Part shown: one piece after another, positions 12,501 through 24,469 of the stretch
Layout: every line of letters starts with the position of its first letter
Position numbering within the stretch: the stretch's first letter is position 1
Source of the DNA: Primula veris
Taxonomy: Eukaryota; Streptophyta; Magnoliopsida; Ericales; Primulaceae
NCBI GenBank assembly: GCA_963682055.1
Contig: OY821750.1
Span: forward strand, 28,900,402 to 28,964,401
Length of the DNA stretch: 64,000 bases
Direction: 5' to 3'
Notes under the pieces: generated by a model
Databases searched by the model: none
Told to the model about the DNA's origin: nothing
The model's input: the letters and a program-made list of their open reading frames with translations, nothing else
Made by a program: the position numbers and the translations under genes

Positions 12501-12742
12501 TTTTAAACTTTGAGGCTTCCAGAATTTAATACCTTTTTTTCTATAGCTCAGCCACCACTGATAAATCGTTTACTTTCAAATGCTTTACATATATGGTGCA
12601 AGATTTTCTTTTAACTTGTAATGACAGAAATAAGCTGGTGATAAGATGGGGTATTGGAGCTCAAATGAATGCTCGTGTCGAGCCAAATTCTACCACTGGT
12701 GGTGCTTTCAGAGGAAGATCCTATCAGGTTGGGGGACAATAG
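6299..12742 (+). CDS. DER1: Derlin-1, ER-associated degradation membrane protein (7 exons)
   Basis: Exons read 6299-6315, 9486-9621, 10453-10526, 10872-10965, 11417-11545, 12069-12229 and 12628-12742. Every intron is GT-AG and the joined frame is 726 bases (241 aa) without a stop. The protein is a Derlin (Der1-like, rhomboid-type pseudoprotease): four to six hydrophobic segments, the WR motif near residues 53-54 (start of exon 3), the conserved RYGVQLENGPFERRTADFLW region and GIIAGHLYYF. Derlins sit in the ER membrane and help retrotranslocate misfolded proteins to the proteasome with p97/CDC48. The C-terminal FRGRSYQV resembles an SHP box (CDC48-binding motif). The 17-base first exon (MSSPSE) is chosen because the join restores EFYNSLPP at the second exon. 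Arabidopsis relatives are slightly longer at the C-terminus. Intron 1 is 3.2 kb and carries insertions. Confidence 0.93.
6400..7925 (+). repeat. decayed direct repeats in DER1 intron 1
   Basis: A block reading roughly GATTTAGGTTACTTTGTTTCTG, then CTGTTATTTATT-AATTCAGCT, then CAGTAAATGGAACACTA, then GAGCTTTACT, then GTAATTACAGTGATTTCTTT recurs in whole or in part. Copies start near 6405, 6552, 6655, 6885, 7000 and 7740. They are diverged and of unequal length, as expected from old tandem duplication inside the intron followed by decay and insertion. Confidence 0.6.
7406..7714 (+). mobile_element. GC-rich MITE in DER1 intron 1, 9-bp target duplication
   Basis: The ends are inverted: TAGTTGCACGAAGC at 7407-7420 against TAGTTGCAGGAAGC read inward from 7712. 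The segment is flanked by the 9-bp direct repeat GAGACGGAC (7397-7405 and 7715-7723), typical of Mutator-like elements. Its GAAGC/GCTTCC-rich ends stand out from the AT-rich intron. It contains no gene, and short frames crossing it are not credible. Confidence 0.65.
8070..8310 (+). mobile_element. candidate MITE in DER1 intron 1
   Basis: The left end GGCCATGTTTGTTTGC (8070-8085) matches the inverted right end around 8290-8310, which reads inward GTACGTTTGTTTACGG. The interior is rich in self-complementary stretches such as ATACCACC...GGTGGTAT. The termini resemble PIF/Harbinger (Tourist-like) MITEs, but I could not find a convincing TTA/TAA target duplication. Confidence 0.4.
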
Positions 12743-14289
12743 ATACCGAGGACAATAGATACTGATTAATCGAGGCTTACGAAACATTTTGTATAGAATG
12801 TGTGGCTAATTGGAGGGTGATAGTTTTTCTGTGGCATAGAAAAAAACGACTTGTAGGGTACTGAGAATCAGGAGGTTATACTTGGACTTGTAGATTCTCT
12901 CCTTTCTTTAAACATTTGGTTTATTTTACAAGTTTTTGGTATCACTTGCAGTGTATAAGGTGATTTTGCCTGAATACTTTCTTTTTACCTTGCTGATTTA
13001 AATTCATTACTGGGTCATTGAGATTTTTCTAAATCATTATGTTAATAGAGATTATCAGAGTATAACGAATTTATAGTTTCCTGGTTAACGTTGAAATGAA
13101 CCACAATATGTAGATTTACCAAATTTCAGTGGATACATGTTATCGACATTAACATTACCAGATTTTCTCAAGGAAGAAATCCATCTTAAACTAAACCAGT
13201 ATAACTTCAATCTGTTAATTCTTCGTAATCACATTTTTGAGTATTATTTTTTAAGAGCAGTTAGGGCGACATATTTAATTTTAATCCAATCCAAAGGGTG
13301 AATTGACGGTTCAAATCAATTTGTCAAATTTTTTTTTTTGCACTAGTTGCTTTAAATATAAACAAATCCCGTTTTTTTTTAAATATAAACACATCCAGTT
13401 TGTTCATTTGAATCACCAAGTAGTCCCAACATTTTAAGAAGGTTGGGTTTGGTACCCAAATTGTACAATTTTAAATATAGTTGGTTTTTGTTTCCTTATC
13501 ACTTTAGTAACCGATTTTATTGGAGCTTCTCATGCATCCACTTTTTCAAAAACAAACATAAAAGTAGTATCTCGCAATTAATAGAGCTTAAAATTACAGA
13601 ATGTCCTCTCCACCTCATCAATTTTAACGACAATTATGCATGTTAATAATTTCTCAAGGTCAATAAATATTGATTCAAAAGTTGCAGTTTTTTATAACGA
13701 TAATTATGTACTCCATGTTACTCAATTCACAAGGTCAGTAAAGTTTCATTCAAAAGTTACAGTTTCCACTTGAAAATACATTTAGATTTGCATCTAAAAA
13801 CAAAAACAAAAACGAGACATTCATATAAAGTATCCACTGATATGGCAACAAATTTTCTGGTCTAAAATAATTTTAAATAATCTGTTTTAAAATTCCATAA
13901 TAAATTCGGAATTTTGATTTGAAACTTTTTTAGCCAAAAATTCAAATTTTTAAATGCCAAACAATTTTCCTGTCCAAAACACCAATATAATTTTTTAATC
14001 AAAAGTCATCCAATTGAAATACTTTTGGAACTACGAGACATGTTATGTAATAATCTCAAATACAACACCGTATTAAATTAATAACGAGACAAAATTACAG
14101 GGAAACATAATAAAATAAAATAAAAAAAAGAGCTTGAAAAATGGCGGAGGTCCATTCAAAAATAGTAACAAAAAGTAACGGACATTAGAGTTTAGTGATG
14201 ATGAATAATGAACGCCTTAAATTTCGCTCTTTCATTATCTCTCTCTTTATTTATCTTCCCACGTCCATTTTTTAACCATGCATAAAAAA
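12743..14289. other. DER1 3' end and intergenic sequence
   Basis: The first 300 bases or so are probably the DER1 3' UTR. The rest is AT-rich with two related stretches (about 13575-13655 and 13670-13765) that share CAAAAGTTGCAGTTT and ACGA-AATTATG-A. I see no gene. Confidence 0.5.
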
Positions 14290-14373
14290 AAAAGGAATAG
14301 AGAGACATTACAGACACAAAAATACATAAATATATAATATATATATATAGAGAGAGAGATACAAAGAGAGAAG
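14290..14373 (+). promoter_or_regulatory. profilin core promoter and 5' leader
   Basis: An AT-repeat (ATATATAATATATATATATAG, about 14330-14350) is followed by a (GA)n leader directly before the start codon. GA-rich leaders are common in strongly expressed plant genes. The exact TATA position is uncertain because the AT run offers several. Confidence 0.4.
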
Positions 14374-17192
14374 ATGTCGTGGCAAACATATGTAGACGAG
14401 CACTTGATGTGTGATATCGATGGAACCGGACACCACCTTTCCGCTGCTGCTATCGTTGGTCATGACGGTAGCGTCTGGGCTCAGAGCTCCACTTTCCCTC
14501 AGGTATATCCTCTTCTTGTGTGTGTGTGAGTGTGTGTGTTTATAAAGCAGTTTTAAAAAGTTGGCATCGTAGTAGAAAAGCTCGATAAAAACTGGATTCA
14601 AAGCTTAAAAGAGCTTTAAAAGCAAGCTCGTTTTTTTGCTTTTGAAGCTGCTAAAAGCTTAGTTAAGCTTTTGCTTTTTAAAACACTGATATAAAGTGAT
14701 GACACCCAACCTTCTATTGTTTGGTAACAATTTCAAGAAGTATATAAATATTAATTATCATTGTTTTAAAATGCGCGCTTTGTTGGGAAAAAACACCAAT
14801 TCAAAGCTCGATAAAAAGCTCGCTTTTCTGTTTTTAAGTGCTAAAACCTTACATTCTTGTAAAAACATTTTAGCTAAGATTTTGCTTTTATGAGGTGCTC
14901 AAAGCCTGATTTTTACGTTTTTTTTTCAAAATACATGAGAAAAGTTTATTATTTTCTTATCATAGGGTATTGCTCTATTGCACCTCCATAAGCCGACCAC
15001 TAGTTGTGTAGTCATATATACATATCTTACTTTATATTGAATATATACATTCCGATTGATCAGACTTGAGGAACGCTTTTCGATTTTTAATATAGGATAC
15101 GTTTTGCGATGATGATTAATTTATTTATTTATGGTGTTTATATCGTTTGATAGTTTTGGTATAAATTATTTGATTAATATCTATAATAATTATTAGTTTA
15201 TGTTTTAAGGGAAATCAAAATTTGGTGGAATGTTGTTTTTCAGTTATATTTGAGCTCTCATCTCGGATTTTATATATATGCATTTACATGAACATGGTGT
15301 TACTATTTTTATTGATCGATGATCGGTGAAACATTTTTTTTGATTGACAATGTAGTGGTTATGTTATGCGATGGTTATATATTTTTTTATGTCATGTGAT
15401 AGTTTTGATTTAACTTATATGAACAATGGACATGATATTCATCTGTGTTTGAGGGATATCTTATTTTGGTAAAATGCCATTAAGTAGTCATATCAAGCTT
15501 TGTGTTTATCAATCGTCTATTGGTTGTCTGGTTATCGTAACTTTTGGAAAGGGATTCAGTTCTGCAAATTATGCGCATCAACACTTCAAATTTTTAGTGC
15601 ATTGATTCTACTTATCTTTGTTTCTTAGCCAGTTAACAGGTTCTAGTTTTTTTAAGTGAATTCTCATGACTTTTTTTTACCAGTGGTAGTTCATCACAAG
15701 TGACTGACCATAAGGTCTGTTTTAAGTTTCTTTGTTTAGAAATTAGTTAGCTGTTATTTTGAATTTATTCTATAAAATGAAATGATGTTGCAATATTCGT
15801 CTACGAATAGTTTTCTAGTTTTATTTTCGTGTATTTGTTTGTCTATACTCTATATATCTTGGGTTTTTATTTTCTAGTTTTCTACGAATAGTTCCCTCTC
15901 CTCATTAAGTGACAATGGGATTTAAGGATGGATTTTATGAAAGCTGCGCTTGAGTTGCCAGCAGATTTTGTAACACATTTTCTGAAGGGGGGAATAAAAA
16001 TCCTCTTGTATCTTGATGTCATTGCAAGGTCGATAAAATGTGCAGAACAAAACTAAAATGTTTCTTATGTAGGCATAGATTTTACCTAATTTTACTGATT
16101 CATTTTTCTTGGTGTTGTGGATATGCAGTTTAAGGCCGCGGAAGTGACTGGGATCATGAGTGATTTTGCAGAACCAGGACACCTTGCGCCTACAGGGTTA
16201 TACCTTGGTGGCCTTAAGTACATGGTCATCCAAGGAGAGCCTGGTGCTGTCATTCGCGGAAAGAAGGTAATGTGTGTGTGTGTGTGTGTGTGTTACATTG
16301 CTTGTATCTTGATGTTGCATTTTTAGTTCTTGATCACATGTCCAGTACTTGTAAAGAGTTCCAAAAGCTGAAGCACTGAAAATGCATTTTTCTATATTTG
16401 GGGTGTTTTATGTTATGTAGAGATGAATAATTAAAATTGATATCATCCTTCGATTTTTTTAGACCAAATTGTTTTGGGAAAATTCTTGTAAGGCGCTCTT
16501 TGTTTTTAATTCGTTCTCTATCTGAACAACATAAAAAAAAACCTTAGTTTATTATCTTTATTACTGCAATAGGCACCATCTCATGCTAAGAATTGAAATT
16601 ACCCACTTTAGGTACTGTCTCGATGTTGTGTAGATAATTTAAATTTCAAATTACGTCGGATCATAATAGTTTGAAGAAGGTAATTCTTCTTGAAGGAAAT
16701 AGAAGTGATATACCTATCAGTATTGATGTCGTATGCATACAGTGGAAACAAACTCCAGAAGTTTGCTGTATCTCGTGATATTTCGGATTTGAAGTTTGAT
16801 GACAAGAGAGATGATAGTCATGTGGATTAACATAATATCATTTTGTGGTTTCGTATTAGGAAACAAGAAGCCGCACAAATTTTCTGAAATATTCTGAATA
16901 ACTAAGTAGCAAATGTTTTAAAAAAGTACTCGTTTCTGCCAAAATGTTGTTAAAAAGTTTGAAGCCACTCCTGGTGAACATAATCTTTGTTGCATATTTT
17001 GTTTGCTTTCAGTTTTGTGTCAGAATGAATGATATATTATTTTTTTTGGTTTTGTAGGGATCTGGAGGTGTCACCATTAAGAAGACCGGACAAGCTCTAG
17101 TGTTTGGTATATACGAGGAACCTGTTACGCCTGGACAGTGCAACATGGTGGTTGAGAGGCTCGGAGACTACCTCCTCGATCAAGGCCTCTAG
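14374..17192 (+). CDS. PRF: profilin, actin-monomer-binding protein (3 exons)
   Basis: Exons are 14374-14502, 16129-16266 and 17058-17192, joined in phase 0 by GT-AG introns to 133 aa. The N-terminus [13 protein letters not shown] is the plant profilin signature, with Trp3 and Tyr6 in the poly-L-proline site. [13 protein letters not shown] and [19 protein letters not shown] follow in exon 2, and [15 protein letters not shown] plus the C-terminal helix [12 protein letters not shown] in exon 3. Profilin binds G-actin, poly-proline proteins such as formins, and phosphoinositides in the cytosol. The three-exon layout with a long first intron (1.6 kb) is the usual plant arrangement; 133 aa is two longer than the commonest plant size. 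Plant profilins are also known pan-allergens. Confidence 0.96.
14575..14930 (+). repeat. AAGCTC-rich repeats in profilin intron 1
   Basis: Two related stretches (about 14575-14690 and 14795-14915) share AAGCTCGATAAAAA, TTCAAAGCT and GCTAAAA-CTTA...TTAAGCTTTTGCTTTT. A third relative lies downstream of the gene at about 17590-17660, interrupted by the insertion starting near 17677. They look like fragments of one dispersed repeat family. Confidence 0.5.
16271..16292 (+). repeat. (TG)n microsatellite
   Basis: About eleven TG units lie just inside the 5' end of profilin intron 2, four bases after the splice donor. Confidence 0.9.
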
Positions 17193-17590
17193 ACCTTAAA
17201 TTGTCAAGTTTTCATAACATATATTATGTCACTTATTTTCTACTTCTTTATTTTCCTTTGCCTTCGTGTGGAAGGGAAATTGAGAAATGTTTCCGAGAAT
17301 AATTGCTAGGGAGTGTGTTTTTCTGTTTTTCTATTTTTTCTTTCACTGTCACTTTCTTCGATTATCTGGTGTATGCTATATAAACCTCTGGTGAGTTACA
17401 AAATGGATGGTTATATAATCGTTTGAGAACTGCACTTTAAGTGCAGTTTCTTCAGGATTTAATTGAAATTATGTTCTCGTAATTTTCTGTTTATTTTTCT
17501 CCATTATTGAATTATCTGCACCGAAGTTATGCAACTTCGTTTTTCTTGATATTATTCAAAAACACTATAACTGGGAGTAAGTATCTTTGT
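17193..17590 (+). other. profilin 3' UTR and downstream sequence
   Basis: T-rich sequence follows the stop codon. I see no canonical AATAAA; a small inverted repeat TGCACTTTAAGTGCA at 17432-17446 is present. No other gene is visible. Confidence 0.4.
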
Positions 17591-17676
17591 TTTAAAAATC
17601 TCGATTCAAAGCTTACAAAGGTTTAAAAAGCTCGCTTTTCCTCTTTTCAGGCCACTTAAAGTTTAAACTCTTTTAC

Positions 17677-19325
17677 AATTCACGTCTTCGCTTGTGCTTG
17701 TCTGCGTATGAAATCGATAAGACTATAACCACACATTACATGTACCAAAAGTAACCACTAGCTAACAGTCTTACGTACTTATACCATTTGATCAGTTCTT
17801 CAACAACCTGGTCCGCACTGTGTACATGTATTATCATTTATTTGTTCGCGAATTTGTTTACTAGTAGATCATTTTTGTTAAGAAGAATTTTAGAGTCCTG
17901 CAATTACTTACCATTACCAATGTGGTTTATATAGCAATATCTTATACATTCACACAATATCCAATCTAGTATATAATAATTATTTCATTCATTTGTAATA
18001 TTTTTCTCTTATCCAAGAGCAGCCGGAAAGTCTGTTTCATTTATCAAATAATTCAGTTAGTAAACTTTGTAGATCATGATGTACCTAGCTTACACTCTTT
18101 TACTCTTTTAATGTAGCTCCTGCATAAACATTTTAGATAAGTTTTGGCTTTTTAAAAACATTGGTAATTAAGTAATTGAATGTACACGTTATTAGATTGT
18201 GAGAAGATAATTTCATGATGCCAGGAATTAACTAAAGAGGAAGTAAGAAGCCTTGGAGTGGTTGATAGGTAAATTTGAGTTATGGTTTAAAAAAATGAAA
18301 AAATTGTATGCTCATTAAAATTATAAAGTAGTATCAAAATGAATAAACTCGATTGTTCTTGGAGCCAACCTTGTATATGCATACGCAATGAAAGAATCAA
18401 TAAATGGATATATGTCTTGATTTTCTGGACATATATAGTACGAAATAACTAAATAAGAAACAAACTTTGATACTTATTAAAAAAATATGTATGTACAAAG
18501 TTTACTTATTAAAATACTAGCAATCGTGGCTCATACCTTACGTGTGACGCGCAGTGCAATTAAAATATAGAAAATAAGTGTATTTATGATACAAATATAT
18601 GGATAATACAAAAAAAAAATTGTATAATATGATAAGACTTAAAAGAATGTTTGGTTGTTAAAGAGGGCTAAATAGTGTTATTAGTTATTATTTTTTATAT
18701 TTTTTTTATATGAGTGATATTATTGTAATTAATAAAAAATATATGGGTATTTTGGAAAAAAAATTGCTAAATTGGACAGATTCATTTGACTTGGATTGAT
18801 TTATTATAATAGAATTACTCGACAAATGAAGCAAAATTTTCAGCTGCTTCTTTTCTTGGATATAAGAGAAAAAACATTACTGCTACAAATGAATGAAAGA
18901 ATAATTATATACTAGACCGAATATTATTGTGTGAACGTAAGATATTGATATATATATAAACCACATTGGTAAGTAATTGCAGGACTCCAAATTGCTTATT
19001 AACAAAAAACGATATCCTAGTCCATGTAAATAAAGTCGCGAACGGATATATATTGATACTACAATATTTACAGATTTGCTAACAGGGATCCCCGTCTATA
19101 TATTAAACGAAATCCAGGCAAACTTTTTTCTTGTATGTAGAATGCGGATCGGGTTGTTGAAGAACTGATCGAATGGTACGTAAGAGGTAAGAGTTAAGAC
19201 CGTAGAACGTTAGTTACAACATTATGTGGTTAATTACTTTTGTACATGCAATGTGTGGTTATATATAGTCTTATAGATAATTAGCGTTATACGTAGACGC
19301 TTGCGAAGAGGTGAATTATAAATGA
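17677..19325. repeat. inverted pair of related segments around a spacer
   Basis: The left segment (about 17677-18040) matches the reverse complement of about 18835-19322. Shared marks in order are AATTCAC-TCTTCGC, AAGACTATA-CCACACATT-CATGTAC-AAAAGTAA, GATCAGTTCTTCAACAACC, GTCCTGCAATTACTTACCA and CATTCATTTGTA. The right copy is longer by about 100 bp between the last two groups of marks. The left copy is bracketed by ACTCTTTTAC at 17667-17676 and 18094-18103, which may be its target duplication. The spacer holds another mobile fragment (18522-18830). I recognise no coding capacity. Confidence 0.6.
18522..18830 (-). mobile_element. fragment of a non-autonomous element related to the one at 63193-63809
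   Basis: The segment begins TACTAGCAATCGTGG...TTACGTGTGACGCG. In inverted orientation this matches the right end of the insertion at 63193-63809, which reads inward ACTAGTAAACAATACCCACG...TTACGTGTGAAACG. Both share an interior with AAATATATG-GTATTTT, GCTAAATT-GACAG-TCATTTGACTTG and TTATTATAATAGAAT. This copy is about half the length and lacks the other end. Confidence 0.55.
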
Positions 19326-19592
19326 GACTTCGATTCAAAAAATAATATTGGAAATTGATACAATATTATTGAATCAGCTGTCAATTTACTATTTTTAAAA
19401 CTGACTATTTTTAAAATATTACATGATTTTTTTTAAAAAGTCACGATTATAAAGGAGGCCGTCACCACATCACCCCTTAAACAAGTCATTATTCTTATCT
19501 TTTTTTCTACTACATTTATGTCCCTTGATTCCTTTTACCGACAAATTTTGTAATTTATTAGGAGAAAAAGGACCGGTAACCTAATTTTGTAA

Positions 19593-20097
19593 TTTTATAG
19601 GTTTATTATATCAAACTATGCGCTTTTAACGATTTGGATACACCACCTTTTAAAATTTTCAATTTGGGTACCACACTATAATAACTTTCCAATTTATGTA
19701 CCACCGTCTAAATTAATCACGGAATCATGTTATGTGACATTTGACAAACATTAATTTGAGAGGGTAATTTAACAATTTTGCACAAAAATATGTCATCATA
19801 GAAAAACTTTTTTCCCAATTTCACACATAAAAAAAATTAGCACATAATCCAAATTTTTGTTATGTATGAAATTGAAAGAAATGTTTTTATAGTATGACAT
19901 ATTTTTGTGCAAAATTGTCAAACTACCCTATCAAATTAACGTTTGTCAATTGTCACATAACATGATTCCGTGATTAATTTAGACGGTGATACATAAATTG
20001 GAAAGTTATTATAGTGTGCTACCCAAATTGAAAATTTTAAAAGGTGGTGTATCCAAATCGTTAAAAGCGCATAGTTTGATGTAATAAACCTATAAAA
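19593..20097. mobile_element. 505-bp near-perfect hairpin (foldback MITE)
   Basis: The left half, starting TTTTATAGGTTTATTATATC, is the reverse complement of the right half, which ends TTTGATGTAATAAACCTATAAAA. The arms are about 245 bases each with only scattered mismatches and almost no loop (centre near 19845). The arms carry no coding sequence. Such structures are typical of foldback or long-TIR MITEs. I could not assign a clear target duplication. Confidence 0.7.
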
Positions 20098-20389
20098 CCC
20101 ATTATAATTATGACAATTTTTTCAATTTAAAACAGGTTTATCAATATACTATCAACATTGTTTTGTAGTGCAACATTCCTAATACTTGGTGTTAATTATG
20201 TAAACTAACTAAAATTAATAGTAACTAAAACATGATACCCCGTTTGTATTTTTAATGAAACTGTACAGTGCGCTTTAGTAATTACTCATCCTAAATTAAA
20301 GTAGTCTGTCATTCATTTGAAACATTCCATGGACATCATTTTATCATTTAACTAAAAAAAGAACAAAAATATTTCTTGTCATAAACTTT

Positions 20390-20925
20390 TGGGGGCAAAA
20401 ATACAAAAAACTGTGCCATCAGTTTCCCCCAAAGAGTAAGGTGATGAGTCAGATATGGATGTCTCTAAAATTAGACCTTATCTTTTTTCTTGTAGAATGG
20501 GAAAAAGAAATGGATCTCAAACCATGAGACTTTAGGATAATGACACTAAATGGATAAAGTTCCATAGGAATAAATTTAATTCGGGTGAACTATATAACAC
20601 AATGACCTTGTTGTCTAGTCATCACCATGGATTTCAACACTTATGACCACACATTTGTGGATATATGCATTAATTTAGCAACAAGAGCCCATCCTTAAAA
20701 TTATTATAAATTTTAGGTTATTTTAATCCTGAAAGAGACTTCTACCAACGTAAGTACATATGTATATATAGAGATGCACCCAAGAAGTATTGTATGCAAG
20801 AATTCACATAGTTGACAAAACTTCTTCACATAAACTACTATAAGATATAAGATTTGCCCTCATCTTTACTTTATTTATCATCTATTTTTCCATTGAAGTT
20901 ATTTCCTTGTCATTTTGTGATCAAA
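20390..20925 (+). promoter_or_regulatory. upstream region of OXS3-like gene 1, duplicated before gene 2
   Basis: Blocks shared with 24505-25031 include GGTGATGAGT--GATATGGATGTCT, ACCTTATC, AATGGATCTCAAACCAT-AGAC, GGATAATG-CAC and CATTTGTGGATATATGCATTA. A TATATATAGAGAT TATA element lies at 20763-20775, about 155 bases before the chosen start. Confidence 0.6.
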
Positions 20926-21907
20926 ATGGATGTGAAAGAGCACATATATCATGAGAAATATATCAAGGATGATTATGAATCTTCTTTCGAAGGTTCATTT
21001 GATTCTTCTTTATCATCTTGTTCATCGGATTTAACGGAAGATGTAACTTCTTCGTTTTCTGCATCGTCGTCTTTGAATGGGCCTCTCTATGAATTATCGG
21101 ATCTTATGGATCAACTCCCTATCAAGTGAGTTGTCGATCGAACTTGAAATATTTTTCTTTATTGAACCTGGTTATGTATGTTACTTTTTTATCATAAACA
21201 TTTTTCTTATTAAGAAACGATAATTAGTATGTATGTCCAATAAGAGATTTTTATCATAAACATTTTTCTTATTAAGAAACGATAATTAGTATGTATGTCC
21301 AATAAGAGATCAAAATATGAACGGGTCAGACTAGATTTAGTACCACTTTTTGCAATATTTCAGCTTTAGGGTTTCTCCCCTCTGTTTATTAATGATATCA
21401 ATTGGTTTGACATGATAAGAAAGTAGATTTTGTTGTCCTGAGTTTAAGCTGGATTAAAAGTATCTAATGTTATAATCAAATAAGCCACTTTATTTGCTAC
21501 CTTTCTACATTTTTGGATTACGATTCAAATTTTTTGGAATTTTATTATAGGGAGATGTGTGTAGAAATAATTTTAACTTTTTTTTTGCCCAACATTTGCG
21601 CTTCCTTTCGATCTAGGGATAATGTAATCTAACACTCGTTTGCACGTTTTGTGTATTTTATAGGAGAGGGCTCTCGAAATACTACCACGGAAAGTCTCAG
21701 AAATTCACATCTCTAGCAAGTGTTAATAGCCTTGAAGATCTTATCAAAAGACCAAATAAAAGAACAATAAAATCATGTAAGAGCTATGGAGGTGGATTGG
21801 AGCATCACTTACATGGTCCTAAAGCAACCATCTCGAAGAAAAAGAATCCGAGGATATCTCTTTTATCGTGTTCAAAAGTTAGTAGGAATGGAACATTTTT
21901 CACATAA
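20926..21907 (+). CDS. OXS3-family (OXIDATIVE STRESS 3-like) protein, copy 1
   Basis: Exons 20926-21125 and 21664-21907 join (GT-AG) to 147 aa. The start [11 protein letters not shown] is preferred over an upstream in-frame ATG at 20854 because the tandem copy aligns from this methionine. After an acidic, Ser-rich N-terminal half comes [17 protein letters not shown]. Exon 2 gives [29 protein letters not shown] and [10 protein letters not shown], the conserved motifs of the plant OXS3 family. Those proteins are nuclear-speckle, chromatin-associated factors linked to tolerance of heavy-metal and oxidative stress. The C-terminus is basic (KKKNPR). The protein ends FFT and is a few residues shorter than copy 2. 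The intron contains a 62-bp tandem duplication. Confidence 0.78.
21189..21312 (+). repeat. 62-bp exact tandem duplication in the intron
   Basis: The unit beginning TTATCATAAACATTTTTCTT occurs twice in a row, first from about 21189 and again from 21251, with no visible difference between the copies. It lies about 65 bases downstream of the splice donor of OXS3-like gene 1 and is absent from the intron of gene 2. Confidence 0.9.
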
Positions 21908-24469
21908 AATTATCGTCCGTGCTCGTGTTTGTGTCTCCGGAGGCTCAGCAGTTGTATTTTTATTCTCTTCTGGGTAGAACTAATTTGATAAGATTAGGTG
22001 AAAGTTGTTATAGTTACTTGTTTCGAAGACAAAGCTAAGGTTAGTCTTGTTGTTCTCATGAGAACAATAGCAATGATAGAACAATGTAAATTGCGTATGG
22101 TAATGAAGGATATTAGTAGTATTCTTGGATGATTTGGACTTTTAAAATGTTTGAAATCTGAATTTCCCAAGAAAAAAGATGTATCTGATATCTAGAATTT
22201 GTTTAGCAAATGTAACGAATTACAAAATGTAGAGTACTATGGCGAAATATTGATTAAGTGAATGGATTAACATTTGTTATATTTGAGCGCAAACATGATC
22301 AATGGAGAGTTTTTACATTGTTTATGTAGTTCCTACAAAAGCAACACACAGTAAATGTATTGTTTTGCTAAGTTATTCCCCTAAGCTATAAAAAAAAAAA
22401 ATTAATAGTATAAATTTCCTATACGAAACCATGTATAAATTTGATCGATTTTGAACATGTAACTAAATTGTCAAAATAATTTTTAAAAAAATTCTATCAT
22501 ACAGTTTAATATTTAAACTATGTAAAAAAAAAAACTTAATTTTTTTTTTTTGTTTTGACATTCAAATCCGGTGAAAGTTACACGTGATTTCGTCTATGAC
22601 ATATAAATTAATAGAAATGGAGTATCTTAATTCATGTTAAGTCGTACCCTGGAATCTGATCTTGAATTTTCCAAACGCTAAAAGTTTCTTTATATTGTTA
22701 TTTATTAGCACACTATCATTTAAAATTATTCAATATTATTGAATCTATGTTAAATTTTACACGTACTCTTCGATGCACCTTATAAATTGTAGTGCATTCA
22801 TCATTATACTGGAGCGTATATATATTTTTTGTAATTGAATATTGGATATTATGAATTTGGTTATATTTTCTCTATAAAATCAGCAAGATTTCGTTAATAG
22901 ATTAGTGCATTTCTTTTTATTTTGATAAAGTGAATGAATTTGGGAACCGGGATGCCGCGACAACTTCCCATTTGCAAAAAAAAAAAAAATTCTATTTTTC
23001 TTTATGAAAATTTTAAATAACACATCCTATTTTTGCAACTCCAAAAATTAACATTTTGAGTTCTAACAACCCATTTAATTAAGCGGTTGTAGACCATAAT
23101 TTTTGTCTCAAAGATATGTCGGATTCGGAGCTTTGCTTGAGGACCGAAACTAAAAGAAAAAGAAAAAGAAAAAAAAAAGCGAGCTAATGTTTTAAGCCAA
23201 TTAGCTATAAATATACAAAATTCCTACTATGTTTTTGCATTATGATCATATCCTATATTCAAAGTTTTAATCCCATCGATTTCCTTCATGGACCGAAACA
23301 AATTTGAAATAAAATAACGTACTTAAAACTAATAATTTCTTTAGAACTCAATGAAATACTTAAAGGTAACCAAATCCGAATGCTTTTACTATAACATGAA
23401 TTGCCACATCGCCGGGTGATGCTTTTAGCTTGAAATTTTCGGTGATAAGATTATTTTTCTATATTTTCTCAATTTTTGACAAATTTGATATACCATTTCA
23501 TCGTTCTAATGTACAGATATATTCGGAAATAAAGATTCCTCTCACGATAATAGTGGCAGTTTATAATTAGGTTAGTTCTTATATAAAAAAATCTATTAAT
23601 ATTTTCGTACGATAAAATCATAAAAGAGTGGTGATACCCACTTATTTCACTTTAAAGTTCCATTCACATTGAAAGTATAGTAATTACGTAAATGTTTTAT
23701 AGTAAAACACTGGGGTGGGGACCACTAGAACGGTGGAATAATAAAAACATTTCAAAAGTATGATCCTTATTAAAATTATAGTCCAAATGTTTCATTTATA
23801 TCAGATTTAATCACTGCAGGTTTAATTAAGTAAATTAGTTAGTCATTTGTACCATTTCTCTTTTCAATGGTATGTTATGTTGTACCAAATACAAAAGCTT
23901 ATACAGTATGTCAGTATATATTACTCAAATCTTATATCAGGTACAAATCTAAAATAAATAAATATTTGAAGTAATGCAGCTTTACAACTCCATGGTTCAA
24001 AATTATCATAGATGTTTTGATTCGAATTTTCACTATTTATTTTGAGCAGGGTGTGATCTCTGTAATGACTAAAGACTAAAGCCATGCATAAATGCTATGA
24101 TAATTTTGTGGAGTGCTAGTTTTCTATACTTGCAAATACATTTCAATCTAGGTACTTTTCATAAAAAACTTCAATTCAAGAAATTACTAGCCACGATACT
24201 TGTATAGGAAAATAATTTCTTACCACTAGAAAATGTTAAAATTGCTCTCGTTAAAGTGGATGTGACATAAATAGCAAAAGAAAATGTTGTTATTTTGTTG
24301 TATATTTTGGAATATCAACTGTGCTGGCGGATTGGCAACTAAACTTCTATCATGACATGTTTTTAATAGTATACTTTTATGTCACGGAGAAGAAGAAACG
24401 TGATGTTTTATCCATGAGACCATATCACTAACCATATCATAACCAAAATATTCTAACGGACAACATTTA
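21908..24469. other. intergenic sequence between the two OXS3-like genes
   Basis: AT-rich sequence with poly-A/T runs and an (AGAAAA)n stretch near 23153-23178. I see no gene or mobile-element termini that I can support. Confidence 0.4.

Noticed and set aside
20854..20925. Upstream ATG for OXS3-like gene 1 (and 25005 for gene 2)
   Set aside because: The extra residues are hydrophobic, leader-like translations that align poorly, while both copies align from the [10 protein letters not shown] methionine.
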